Shown in pieces: positions 33,463 to 40,946 of a stretch of DNA of 50,354 nucleotides. The translations under genes were made by a program, and so were the position numbers. The notes below the pieces were generated by a model. The model did no database searches and had not been told where the DNA came from. It saw nothing but the letters and a program-made list of their open reading frames with translations. The stretch is from an uncultured Lachnospiraceae bacterium (GTDB lineage: Bacteria > Bacillota > Clostridia > Lachnospirales > Lachnospiraceae). The DNA lies in contig CANOEC010000028.1 in NCBI GenBank assembly GCA_947564735.1, forward strand, positions 1-50,354, written 5' to 3'. Numbering within the stretch: position 1 is the first letter of the stretch; each line of letters opens with the position of its first letter.

Positions 33463-34713
33463 ATGACAGACATAGAAGCCATAGAAAAATACAGATTCTG
33501 TTTAAACCTAGCTCGCTATATAATGGCTCAAAATCCACAGCTTGCAGAATATCAGCTACAGCTGCTTAAAAATACGCTGGCTCTGGGCGATGAGGTAAAA
33601 AAAGGGAACTGGATTATTTCGCATAATATAGATAACCATGTAAAATCATATATTATAGTAACAGATGGACAGCCGATGACCACTGACACCATCCCTGAAT
33701 GGGCTTTGAACTATCCACAGAAACATGTTTCAGCAGATCCGGATGCAAACCCGAGGGAACTTTTGGATTTACTGCATAGTATCATAAACCAGTTTGATGA
33801 AAGACATCAGCCAATTACCAATTTCCTCTCCAACCTTGTTTCTTCAATCGATTGTTACTATGAAAGCTTCATGATAAACATGGAAGAAGCCATAATTATT
33901 TCTGATTTATGCAGCTCGGCATCAGCAAATTCGTATACTTACACTGAAATATTACTTCATGAACAGCGGCAATTAGTAAGTAAATATGATGCAATGGAGA
34001 TACCCGGTGATGCTGCCATTGTACCTCTATGCATTATGGACTTTTTAAGACATTTTCAAAACAAACAGCTGGAAGAAGATTTTTCAAATACCTTAGCAAC
34101 GTTTATCCGTAACCCACAGCAAAATTTTCTGCTGAATCCCGAAGCTTCTACTCGGACAGTGCAGTCCCTCTATCATACTGCTGATGCGATTAAAAATGCT
34201 GCCCAAAAAGAATTTACCTTTTTTATATTTTATAAAGACTTATATGAGGCACTGCTCTTTTACCGAAGCGCACTATATTTGGGGGCTCTTCTGATTGATC
34301 ATGGAATCGTTAATAGCGATCTCCAGCATATTGTTTACATGGCAGAGGAAATGCGGGTGATCATCTGTTTGTCCATTATGCCGGTTTATCGTAATAATAC
34401 ACCGGACTTTCTGTTGCCGGCAGATATCTTTGCATGGCTCGGCGTTATTACAGACAAAAAGCTGCAAAATGTATGTTTGCCAAGTCCTTACTGGATTCAT
34501 TGGAATTACACTTCTTTGTGCTATCCGGAAATTTATAAGGACATAGCACTGGAAACCTTTAAAATCAGCAGACAGATGACCACCAGTACAAAAAAATTAA
34601 AAAAATATATCTGTAAGCTGGAAGAAAAAGAAGCGGATTTAGCCGATGAATCACAAGTTATAGATTTTTTGAAAAGATATCTAAAAAACATAGAGCAATC
34701 TTTTCTTGAATAA
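33463..34713 (+). CDS. Unknown 416-residue protein, partner of the preceding gene
   Basis: A long, mostly helical protein without a recognised domain. It begins MTDIEAIEKYRFCLNLARYI and has no signal peptide. No nucleotide-binding loop, nuclease or metal site can be seen. The three-base gap to the upstream gene and lack of its own promoter indicate a two-gene operon. The frame is intact over 1.25 kb amid broken neighbours, which suggests that it is either recent or under selection. A cytosolic sensor acting with a membrane-linked partner is one guess. Confidence 0.7.
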   Translation: MTDIEAIEKYRFCLNLARYIMAQNPQLAEYQLQLLKNTLALGDEVKKGNWIISHNIDNHVKSYIIVTDGQPMTTDTIPEWALNYPQKHVSADPDANPRELLDLLHSIINQFDERHQPITNFLSNLVSSIDCYYESFMINMEEAIIISDLCSSASANSYTYTEILLHEQRQLVSKYDAMEIPGDAAIVPLCIMDFLRHFQNKQLEEDFSNTLATFIRNPQQNFLLNPEASTRTVQSLYHTADAIKNAAQKEFTFFIFYKDLYEALLFYRSALYLGALLIDHGIVNSDLQHIVYMAEEMRVIICLSIMPVYRNNTPDFLLPADIFAWLGVITDKKLQNVCLPSPYWIHWNYTSLCYPEIYKDIALETFKISRQMTTSTKKLKKYICKLEEKEADLADESQVIDFLKRYLKNIEQSFLE

Positions 34714-34753
34714 CTTTACTCATCTTATAAAGGCAATACAATCCTAAAATTTC

Positions 34754-34783
34754 TTGACTATTATATAACATCCAGCACATAAT
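34754..34783 (+). promoter_or_regulatory. Promoter of the YefM-like antitoxin gene
   Basis: TTGACT (34754-34759) and CATAAT (34778-34783) are 18 bases apart and lie about 50 bases before the GTG start. Confidence 0.55.
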
Positions 34784-34830
34784 GTATGTACCATAAACAG
34801 TACAGTTTTAAGTACAAAAGGAAGCGCTTC

Positions 34831-34995
34831 GTGATAACAACAAAGCAGATGGATGTAAGGGCAAATTTTAAAAAAACTTCGATATTGTATTTGGTGGTGA
34901 GCCGGTGATTGTACCCCGCAAAGAGAAGAGAAATGTAGTTATCATATCGGAAGCGGAATATAATGAACTGGAAGAAGCCAAAATGAACGCCGTGT
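34831..34995 (+). pseudogene. YefM/Phd-type antitoxin, frameshifted and truncated
   Basis: From GTG at 34831 the frame reads ITTKQMDVRANFKK, the usual start of YefM antitoxins, and then breaks in a run of seven A (34870-34876). One added A continues as NFDIVFGGEPVIVPRKEKRN and VVIISEAEYNELEEAK, which is the family core. The C-terminus is replaced at about 34995 by a transposase fragment, and no RelE/YoeB toxin follows. The pair was probably lost through IS insertion. Confidence 0.8.
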
Positions 34996-35572
34996 GCTCT
35001 CCATGCAAAAAGGTACACATGCCATGCTGGAACTTCTCGAAACTGCTAAAAAAGCATCAATCCCGGCAAAATACGTTCTTTTTGGAAGCTGGTTTTCTTC
35101 TCCGAGCGCCTTACACTCCGTTAAGGAAATCGGATATGATGTAATCGGGATGGTAAAGAAAACCCCTAATATGTTTTTCCGGCATAACAGCGAAGATATG
35201 TCCCTAACATCCATCTATAACCGCAATAAGAAAAACGCAGGCGTTCCAGATACCGGCTTTCCGTCACGGTTGAGGTTGTGAAAGATGGCTCGTCCATTCC
35301 CACGAAAGTGGTTTATGTCCGCAACAGGAACAAACAAATGCAGGATCATATTCTATGATGCGATGACCGTTCCCTTGGAGAACTCTTTTTATACTTTTCG
35401 GATGTGATATCTGATATCACATATGGATACAGGTATTTCAAATACTGCTTCAAATGTTTAGGACAATGTTATCTGGTATGGCAGAGTTAACGGACGAAAA
35501 ATCGATGAACTGGCGGGTGCATTCATGAATGCAATTCCAGCAGTATTAAAATCGAGACTCCAAATTGCATAA
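34996..35572 (+). mobile_element. Degenerate IS4-type transposase fragment
   Basis: The first part encodes LETAKKASIPAKYVLFGSWF and KEIGYDVIGMVKKTPNMF, matching the central part of IS4-type transposases, in which the usual motif is FDSWF. Here the catalytic Asp is Gly, so it is dead. Further decayed pieces of the C-terminal part can be followed through several frames to about 35572. Neither end is recognisable. Confidence 0.75.
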
Positions 35573-35681
35573 TCCATTTGAACCATGATAACTGAATCAT
35601 TGCCAGAGATTGGATTTTCAAGGTACATGGCTAAAAATAATGTGTGAAGTTTGAGTTAGATATTTAACTTATGGAAACCCA

Positions 35682-35710
35682 TTGTATTTACTGCCTATAT
35701 TACATATAAT
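35682..35710 (+). promoter_or_regulatory. Promoter of the Uma2 gene
   Basis: TTGTAT (35682-35687) and TATAAT (35705-35710) are 17 bases apart and 25 bases before the start codon. Confidence 0.7.
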
Positions 35711-35734
35711 AGAGCTAAGAATGGAGGTGCTGTG

Positions 35735-36268
35735 ATGGATGCATTGAAAAAAGAAGAAATATATACTATTGAGGATATCTATGCACTGCCAGATGGTGAA
35801 CGTGCAGAACTAATTGATGGAAAAATTTATTACATGGCTCCGCCAAATACAAAACACCAAAGTCTTGTATCAGAATTTCATTATCAAATAAAAGATTATA
35901 TTAGGCGGAACAATGGTACATGTGAAGTTTTCCCAGCACCATTTGCAGTATTTTTGAATAAAAATGATAAGAATTATGTAGAACCAGATATATCTGTTAT
36001 CTGTGATAAGAATAAGATTACGGAAAAAGGGTGTGACGGTTCACCAGATTGGGTGATTGAGGTCGTTTCACCAAGTAGTAAGGCTATGGATTATCTCACA
36101 AAACTCTTTAAATATCGGACAGCTGGTGTTAGAGAATATTGGATAGTTGATTCAGCAAAACAACGTGTGACGATTTATTTCTTTGAAAAGGAGTCGGTAG
36201 AAGAGTATTCTTTTGGAGAAGATATTCCAGTTGGAATATATGAAGGATTTACTATAAGAATAGAGTAG
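35735..36268 (+). CDS. Uma2-family putative restriction endonuclease
   Basis: A 177-residue protein with the Uma2 (DUF820) form of the PD-(D/E)xK nuclease fold: ALPDGERAELIDGKIYYMAP, YVEPDISVIC (metal Asp) and PDWVIEVVSPSS (Glu and nearby residues). The ATG at 35735 has GGAGG seven bases upstream, better than a GTG one codon earlier. The family is abundant in cyanobacteria and mobile regions, with an uncertain role. It has its own promoter and terminator and is intact. Confidence 0.9.
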   Translation: MDALKKEEIYTIEDIYALPDGERAELIDGKIYYMAPPNTKHQSLVSEFHYQIKDYIRRNNGTCEVFPAPFAVFLNKNDKNYVEPDISVICDKNKITEKGCDGSPDWVIEVVSPSSKAMDYLTKLFKYRTAGVREYWIVDSAKQRVTIYFFEKESVEEYSFGEDIPVGIYEGFTIRIE

Positions 36269-36295
36269 TTGATAAAGTAAAATAGTGGTTTGTAG

Positions 36296-36330
36296 AAAGC
36301 ATTTGGAAATAAAAATCCAGATGCTTTTTA
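36296..36330 (+). terminator. Terminator after the Uma2 gene
   Basis: AAGCATTTGGA pairs with TCCAGATGCTT (one G-T pair), followed by TTTATT. It lies about 30 bases after the stop. Confidence 0.85.
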
Positions 36331-36696
36331 TTATATAAAAAATTTCAAATATTAAGGCAGGAGAAGATGTTTATGAGGACATTGAATAATTTAGCTCTTA
36401 CACATATATTGTCTGGCTGAGCTCTCTCTGGTGCTATTAAAATCAATAGTTATGATATAGTCTATGCGGTGAGGGATAAAATGTAGTTCGTATGGGTAAA
36501 CAATGATTTGCTGAATATGAGGACAGAGAATACAGAATCGTTGTATCCGGCGAGCAAGACTATGATTATCAAGATATTCTTTATTTGAATGATATTAACC
36601 TGCTGGCAGCGTGTCATCATGGTGGGGAATATAACTGGAACCTATCGGCTAACACGTGGGTAAGTTCACGGCACCCAGACGGGCGCCGCCTTATAA
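36331..36696. other. Decayed stretch with a possible gene fragment
   Basis: No complete gene is seen. From 36513 to about 36660 the plus strand encodes a protein-like fragment (EYEDREYRIVVSGEQDYDYQ, then LNDINLLAACHHGGEYNW) with no start and no ribosome site. The source is unknown. Confidence 0.4.
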
Positions 36697-37637
36697 CTAT
36701 ACCCCCTGCTTCCCATTTTCTCCTGAATATTCTTCTTCCAATACCGGAAGCAGTGTCTCAACAATCCGTAACGCATCAACATAAAACGGATTTGTTACAT
36801 AAGATGCGATTTTCGGCTCTTCTTCTCCACCATAATAACAGATTACAATGTGCCTGTCTGGTTTTTCAATGACCATATCCCACGACTCCAATAATTTATT
36901 CTCCTTGTCTGAAGAGATAGGGTGTGAGAAAATATCTACTGCCCTATCTTCAATCTGTTTTCTTTTATCCGAGTCCGGAATACGATCCCGGTACCTATAA
37001 TACCCCGCAGTGTCCTTGCTGGACACAATTGGAACGCAGTCCGTTGAACCATATGAATAAATCAGGCTGAATATATCATGCTGTTTGGCTATATCCTCCC
37101 GGAAAAATAAAAGTCCATCTGTCTTATAAAATATGCTATCCGCCGTACACTCTCTGTTTCCTCTTCATCCTCATACATCTGGAATTCTTCAATGAAATCC
37201 CGTACCATTTCTTCAAGGTCGGGTGAACATGTTCCGCACGTACCATCTGGCTGGAGTAAACATGTATCAAACACAAAAAACACATCCGTAACCATATCTT
37301 CAGGGAACATACCGCTGTCATATATCTCTTCCGGATCGCCTGCCGCCCAGAACTGTACATAATCCAGCCGTAGTTTATCCACAGAACCCTCATAACTGTC
37401 CACTGTTCTTGGTATTTTACATTGTGTGAACATCTCGATCCTAAATCTCGATCCCGAAGCATCAAAATAGCCAAGTTCACCTGAATACAGCCCTATTTTT
37501 TTCTTTGCAACCTGAATAAGCTTTGACTGCATGGCAATCTGCATCGATATATCAATTGTTCCGCTAAAATCAATGCTGTTTTTCATATTAAGCAGATGGA
37601 TTAACTTTTCTGCATCTACTTTTTCTCCCTTTTCCAT
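36697..37637 (-). pseudogene. Unknown partner of the ThiF-like protein, one-base frameshift
   Basis: The ATG at 37637 has AGGAGAGGA five bases upstream and lies inside the 3' end of the ThiF-like gene (50-base overlap). The first 182 codons encode an unknown alpha/beta protein (KLIHLLNMKNSIDFSGTIDI, acidic EEFQMYEDEEETES). The frame ends at 37089, where a run of five T (37103-37107) can be repaired by one base to continue through FFREDIAKQHDIFSLIYSYG and on to a stop at 36697. The repaired protein is about 313 residues. Two separate genes remain possible, but the second would lack a start with a ribosome site. Confidence 0.6.
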
Positions 37638-38379
37638 TGTTCTCCTCTCCTGCCGGCAATTGTCCTGCAACGTATGGTATGTGCTTCATTACAAAGTCCT
37701 TACTGTCAAACACCACCATACCGCTATGTAAGATTCCCTCACAGATTGCTGCAAATTCTGACAGAAGGATATTCCCTGCCATCATATTAGCGGCGATATG
37801 CTGTGGCGCAACCATGTTAAGTTCCATGCATGACATCTCACTTTGTTTCTTTTGCTTCTTTTTCACTTCCGGGAAATAGCTGCTTCTGACCGGAGATAAA
37901 ACTTTCCCTTTCAGTTTAATGGAAAAGACAACCTCGCCGGACATATATTCATTTGCTGAATCAAGATAATTACAGCTTCTACAGCTGTTAAAATATTTTT
38001 CCAGCACCATACGGCACGGATGGTTATCCACGCACCCAATAATAACCGGCAGCGAAATAACAGCATCCGGATTCATATAACTGCTTGTGTTTATCTGCCC
38101 TTCTGACTCCAAAAACATCACCTTAGACTGCCATGACAGTGAAAAAGCTGTATTTAATAAATCAGCCATGACAGAAGCTTTATACAGTCCAATATCCTCC
38201 TCCTGAAAACATTGTCTGTCCATGTTCTTTTTTTCGACAATATCTCCGTCAATAATTGTCATTCTTCCAACAAGCGCCCGTCCGCCCAGCGAAACAATAA
38301 ATCGGGAGACTTCCTTCAAAAAATATGTTCCAGAGCCTCCCGCACCGACAACCACCAGTTCATTAATATATATCCGCAT
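37588..38379 (-). CDS. ThiF/E1-like adenylyltransferase, similar to PRTRC-system ThiF
   Basis: A 263-residue Rossmann-fold protein. The nucleotide loop is VVVGAGGSGTYF near residues 9-20. DGDIVEKKNMDRQCFQEEDI contains the Asp and Arg typical of E1-like ATP binding, and IIGCVDNHPCR follows. These spacings resemble the ThiF protein of the PRTRC plasmid system rather than ThiF or MoeB. A pair CRSC near residue 130 may bind zinc or carry a thioester; the usual C-terminal CxxC zinc pairs are not seen. AGGAGG precedes the ATG. The gene overlaps its downstream partner. Its substrate and any ubiquitin-like partner are unknown. Confidence 0.75.
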   Translation of the reverse strand: MRIYINELVVVGAGGSGTYFLKEVSRFIVSLGGRALVGRMTIIDGDIVEKKNMDRQCFQEEDIGLYKASVMADLLNTAFSLSWQSKVMFLESEGQINTSSYMNPDAVISLPVIIGCVDNHPCRMVLEKYFNSCRSCNYLDSANEYMSGEVVFSIKLKGKVLSPVRSSYFPEVKKKQKKQSEMSCMELNMVAPQHIAANMMAGNILLSEFAAICEGILHSGMVVFDSKDFVMKHIPYVAGQLPAGEENNGKGRKSRCRKVNPSA

Positions 38380-38410
38380 TTTATCCTCCTTTTCTGCTTA
38401 ATAATCTCTC

Positions 38411-38456
38411 GGAATCTTTAAGCCAGTAAATATATGGCTTAAAGATTCCTTTTTTA
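38411..38456 (+). terminator. Strong hairpin with T-run on the plus strand
   Basis: A perfect 15-base stem (38411-38425 with 38435-38449), nine-base loop and six T residues. It lies upstream of the ThiF-like gene on the opposite strand, and before a transposase fragment. It may be a relic terminator of a lost plus-strand gene or part of an IS end. Confidence 0.75.
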
Positions 38457-38550
38457 TTAAAATCCCCCACTTTTTGGTCAAAAAACACTTGACACATCCT
38501 TCGAAAAATGCAGCGCTACACGCCCTTGTTAATAAGACATATTTTTCGAT

Positions 38551-39330
38551 TTGAGGCGATTTTGCTTGTTACCTGTTAACTGTGGCAGTCATGCTGACTA
38601 CCAAAACTTTGTTATCGGAAATCTTCGTAAATACTATCCTAATCCTGATTCTATTGCCCGCTCTACATGGGATATCATTGACCGCTTTTGGAATCTTGAC
38701 CTTTCTTACACGGATGTGAAACTCAGAAACAAATATTCTGTTTTTGGTCCTGTCCCAAGGACTCCTTCCTGCATGCATCGTTCTTATCTGTTATCACTGG
38801 ATTTCAAAGTCACATCCCTGACTGAATGGGCTGCACAGCTCAAAATCAATCCCCTCTATGCCCTGCTCAGTGGTTTTGAGTTTGGTGATACTCCCGGTGT
38901 TGGCACTTTTTATGACTTTTTAAATCGTATCTGGAATTCCAATGAAGATAATCTGAATCCTCATGTACATCCTGTGAAAACATCTGTCATAAAGCCTTCT
39001 GCAAAAGGCGCCAAAGCAAAACCTGTGGAAAAAGTTTCTGTTGAACAACTGCTCGCAGAACTGGAAGGTGACTCTTCCTCTGCTTCCGGGCTGCCTTATG
39101 CTTCTTTGTTTGACCTTTATAATCATGAATTCCTGCAAAAGTCCGTATCCCAAAAACTGATTAATCCTGATTCACTGGCGCTTGCCGGAGACGGCACCCC
39201 GGTTGTAACCTCTGCCAGAGAGCGTAAGCATCGTGTTTGTGACTGTGCCTCTAAATGCAGTAACGATTGCTGCTGCGACCGTTACTTTTCCCAGCCTGAC
39301 TGTGATATCGGATGGGATTCATCCCGTTCC
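38551..39330 (+). mobile_element. Transposase N-terminal fragment (DDE, IS4-like)
   Basis: The plus-strand frame encodes the N-terminal half of a DDE transposase, with NLRKYYPNPDSIARSTWDII, LSGFEFGDTPGVGTFYDF and the first catalytic region LALAGDGTPVVTSARERKHR, followed by a cysteine-rich segment (CDCASKCSNDCCCDRYFSQP). Homology stops near DIGWDSSRSC (about 39330), beyond which the frame runs into an unrelated gene fragment of the opposite strand. The C-terminal half is absent. Confidence 0.85.
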
Positions 39331-39540
39331 TGCATCATATACCAGACCGGTAAATGCATCATACACTTTCACATATCCGGCATTCGGTACAATATCACTT
39401 TTCTCAAAATAAAAACATACCTCATTGGTTCCTGCCAGTGCAAAAAGAGATTCTGCATGATATGGATAATATGCAAACCTCCCGATTTCTCCCTCATATA
39501 CGGAATCCATTTCCTTTTCCACCTGTATGACTGGCATCAT
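39330..39540 (-). pseudogene. 5' fragment of an unknown gene cut by the transposase piece
   Basis: On the minus strand from 39540 the sequence reads MMPVIQVEKEMDSVYEGEIG and continues as protein-like sequence (LFALAGTNEVCFYFEKSDIV) up to the transposase junction near 39330. It may once have preceded the ThiF-like gene in one operon, as both face the same way. Not recognised. Confidence 0.5.
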
Positions 39541-39632
39541 GCCAATCTGGGGAAGCTCTGATATAATAAAAATATAGCATTACCCCGAATAATGTAGTAT
39601 ACTATCTCTATTTCTACAAAAGAGGTGAATTT

Positions 39633-39869
39633 GTGGAATTAGATATAAGTTTATTCAATGATGGTTTAAAGTCGCAATCTATCGGACGTTTCAGCCAGCA
39701 CATGATGGATTTTATATTAAGTAAAAAACCTGATTTTGCTGGACGCACATCTTCAGATAAAGATATTCTGTTCTGGGCAGCACGTGTAAAGCACACTGAA
39801 CGTTATCGTAAAGATTTTGCAAATGATGCAGAATTTGAGCAATGTACCCTTTGCGAGGATCACAGTTAA
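39633..39869 (+). CDS. Small unknown protein
   Basis: A 78-residue protein starting at GTG with GAGGTG five bases upstream. Sequence includes LFNDGLKSQSIGRFSQHMMD and ends in a CTLCEDHS tail that could be part of a metal site. It has a protein-like composition but no family that I recognise. It is the last protein-coding frame of the island. Confidence 0.55.
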   Translation: MELDISLFNDGLKSQSIGRFSQHMMDFILSKKPDFAGRTSSDKDILFWAARVKHTERYRKDFANDAEFEQCTLCEDHS

Positions 39870-40135
39870 ATACATATATAAAAATAATCGGGCATGGAAA
39901 TATAGTTGATAACATTTCTTGACTATTGTAATATAAACATAAATAAACAAATACATACTATAATAGAGATGATATAGATAAGGACGGAACAGGCAGCCGT
40001 CACTCCATTTATGGACTTAAAGAGATGCTGGAATGCCACCCAGCTATTTATATCATCTCTTTTTAGTTGCATAGATTTCATCGCTTTTATACCAAATCTT
40101 TTTAGAGATTAAATATAGAATTCTATAGTAAAATA
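39870..40135 (+). ncRNA. Region with a putative cloverleaf-shaped small RNA (39966-40064)
   Basis: GAGATGATATA (39966-39976) pairs perfectly with TATATCATCTC (40049-40059) and is followed by five T. Inside lie three short hairpins: GACGG/CCGTC (39983-39987, 39997-40001), TCCAT/ATGGA (40004-40008, 40011-40015) and GCTGG/CCAGC (40027-40031, 40040-40044). The result is a four-way junction of 94 nucleotides ending like a terminator. TATAAT lies at 39959-39964, only one base before the stem, so a promoter there would start inside the 5' strand. No match to a known RNA family is claimed. A terminator with a large insert is the alternative. Confidence 0.5.
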
Positions 40136-40206
40136 CAAGAAAAAATCGAGCAAGCTCGATTTCGAGATTCGCTTCGCGAACTCGAACACAAATAAAGCAT
40201 TCTTCC
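40136..40206. repeat. Variant double-hairpin element upstream of the two-component genes
   Basis: Hairpin 1 is AATCGAGC, loop AA, GCTCGATT (40144-40161). Hairpin 2 is TTCGAG-A-TTCGC, loop TTC, GCGAACTCGAA (40161-40186). They are followed by GCATTCTTCC and GTGCTTTGGC, which equal the right arm and tail of the 76-bp family. Stem sequences differ wholly from other copies. Confidence 0.75.
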
Positions 40207-40238
40207 GTGCTTTGGCAAACAAGGAAAGGACGATTCAC

Positions 40239-40916
40239 ATGCGGATTTTACTGGCAGAAGACGACAGACATTTAAATGATACGCTGGCCTATCAGCTGGA
40301 AACGGAACGTTTCACCGTAGATTCCTGTTTTGACGGCGAAGAAGCGCTCTTCTATGGGGAACAGAACATCTATGACGTCATCCTCTTAGACCGGATGCTT
40401 CCCTATATGGAAGGAACGGATGTGCTGACAGCGCTTAGGCAGAAAGGCATCACCACACCGGTCATTCTTATCACCGCGCTCGGTACGCTTTCCGACAAAG
40501 TCACCGGGCTTGATTTGGGCGCAGACGATTATCTCGTGAAACCTTTTGCCTTTGAAGAACTACTTGCGAGAATACGCTGTGTGACAAGAAGACCTCACAC
40601 GCTCACTGTCAACGACACCTTTTGTATAGAAGATATCTCATGGCAGAAATCCGAATGCATCCTCACGGGTCCCAAAGGGTGCTGCACGCTTTCCAAAAAA
40701 GAAGCGGAGCTCATGGAAATATTCGTACATTCCATAGGCAATACCTTACAGCGCAGTACGATTCTGTTAAAGGTCTGGGGACCGGACAGTGATGTGGAGG
40801 AGGGCAATCTGGACAACTATATCCATTTTCTCCGCAGAAGGCTGAACATAACCGGCAGCCGCCTGCAGATTAGGACCATACGGGGCGTCGGCTACAGTTT
40901 ACAAAAGCCTGTATAA
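40239..40916 (+). CDS. OmpR-family response regulator
   Basis: A 225-residue regulator. The receiver domain shows MRILLAEDDRHLNDTL, the phosphorylated Asp in VILLDRMLPY, Thr in LITALGTLSD and Lys in LVKPFAFEELLARI. A winged-helix DNA-binding domain fills residues about 125-222, ending IRTIRGVGYSLQK. The ATG at 40239 has GGAAAGG nine bases upstream; a longer frame beginning with TTG lacks a site. The sensor kinase gene follows after 30 bases. The target genes are unknown; flotillin and the MacB-type exporter are neighbours. Confidence 0.93.
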   Translation: MRILLAEDDRHLNDTLAYQLETERFTVDSCFDGEEALFYGEQNIYDVILLDRMLPYMEGTDVLTALRQKGITTPVILITALGTLSDKVTGLDLGADDYLVKPFAFEELLARIRCVTRRPHTLTVNDTFCIEDISWQKSECILTGPKGCCTLSKKEAELMEIFVHSIGNTLQRSTILLKVWGPDSDVEEGNLDNYIHFLRRRLNITGSRLQIRTIRGVGYSLQKPV

Positions 40917-40946
40917 AAGAGCATAGAAAGGGGCGTGGTCATTGCT

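Noticed and set aside
39966-40059. tRNA gene because of the cloverleaf shape
   Set aside because: No CCA-proximal acceptor pattern, no GTTC T-loop and no standard anticodon arm length; the stems have other sizes.
39966-40059. T-box leader
   Set aside because: The segment GGACGGAACAGG only loosely recalls the T-box sequence TGGNACCGCG, and no aminoacyl-tRNA synthetase or amino acid gene follows.
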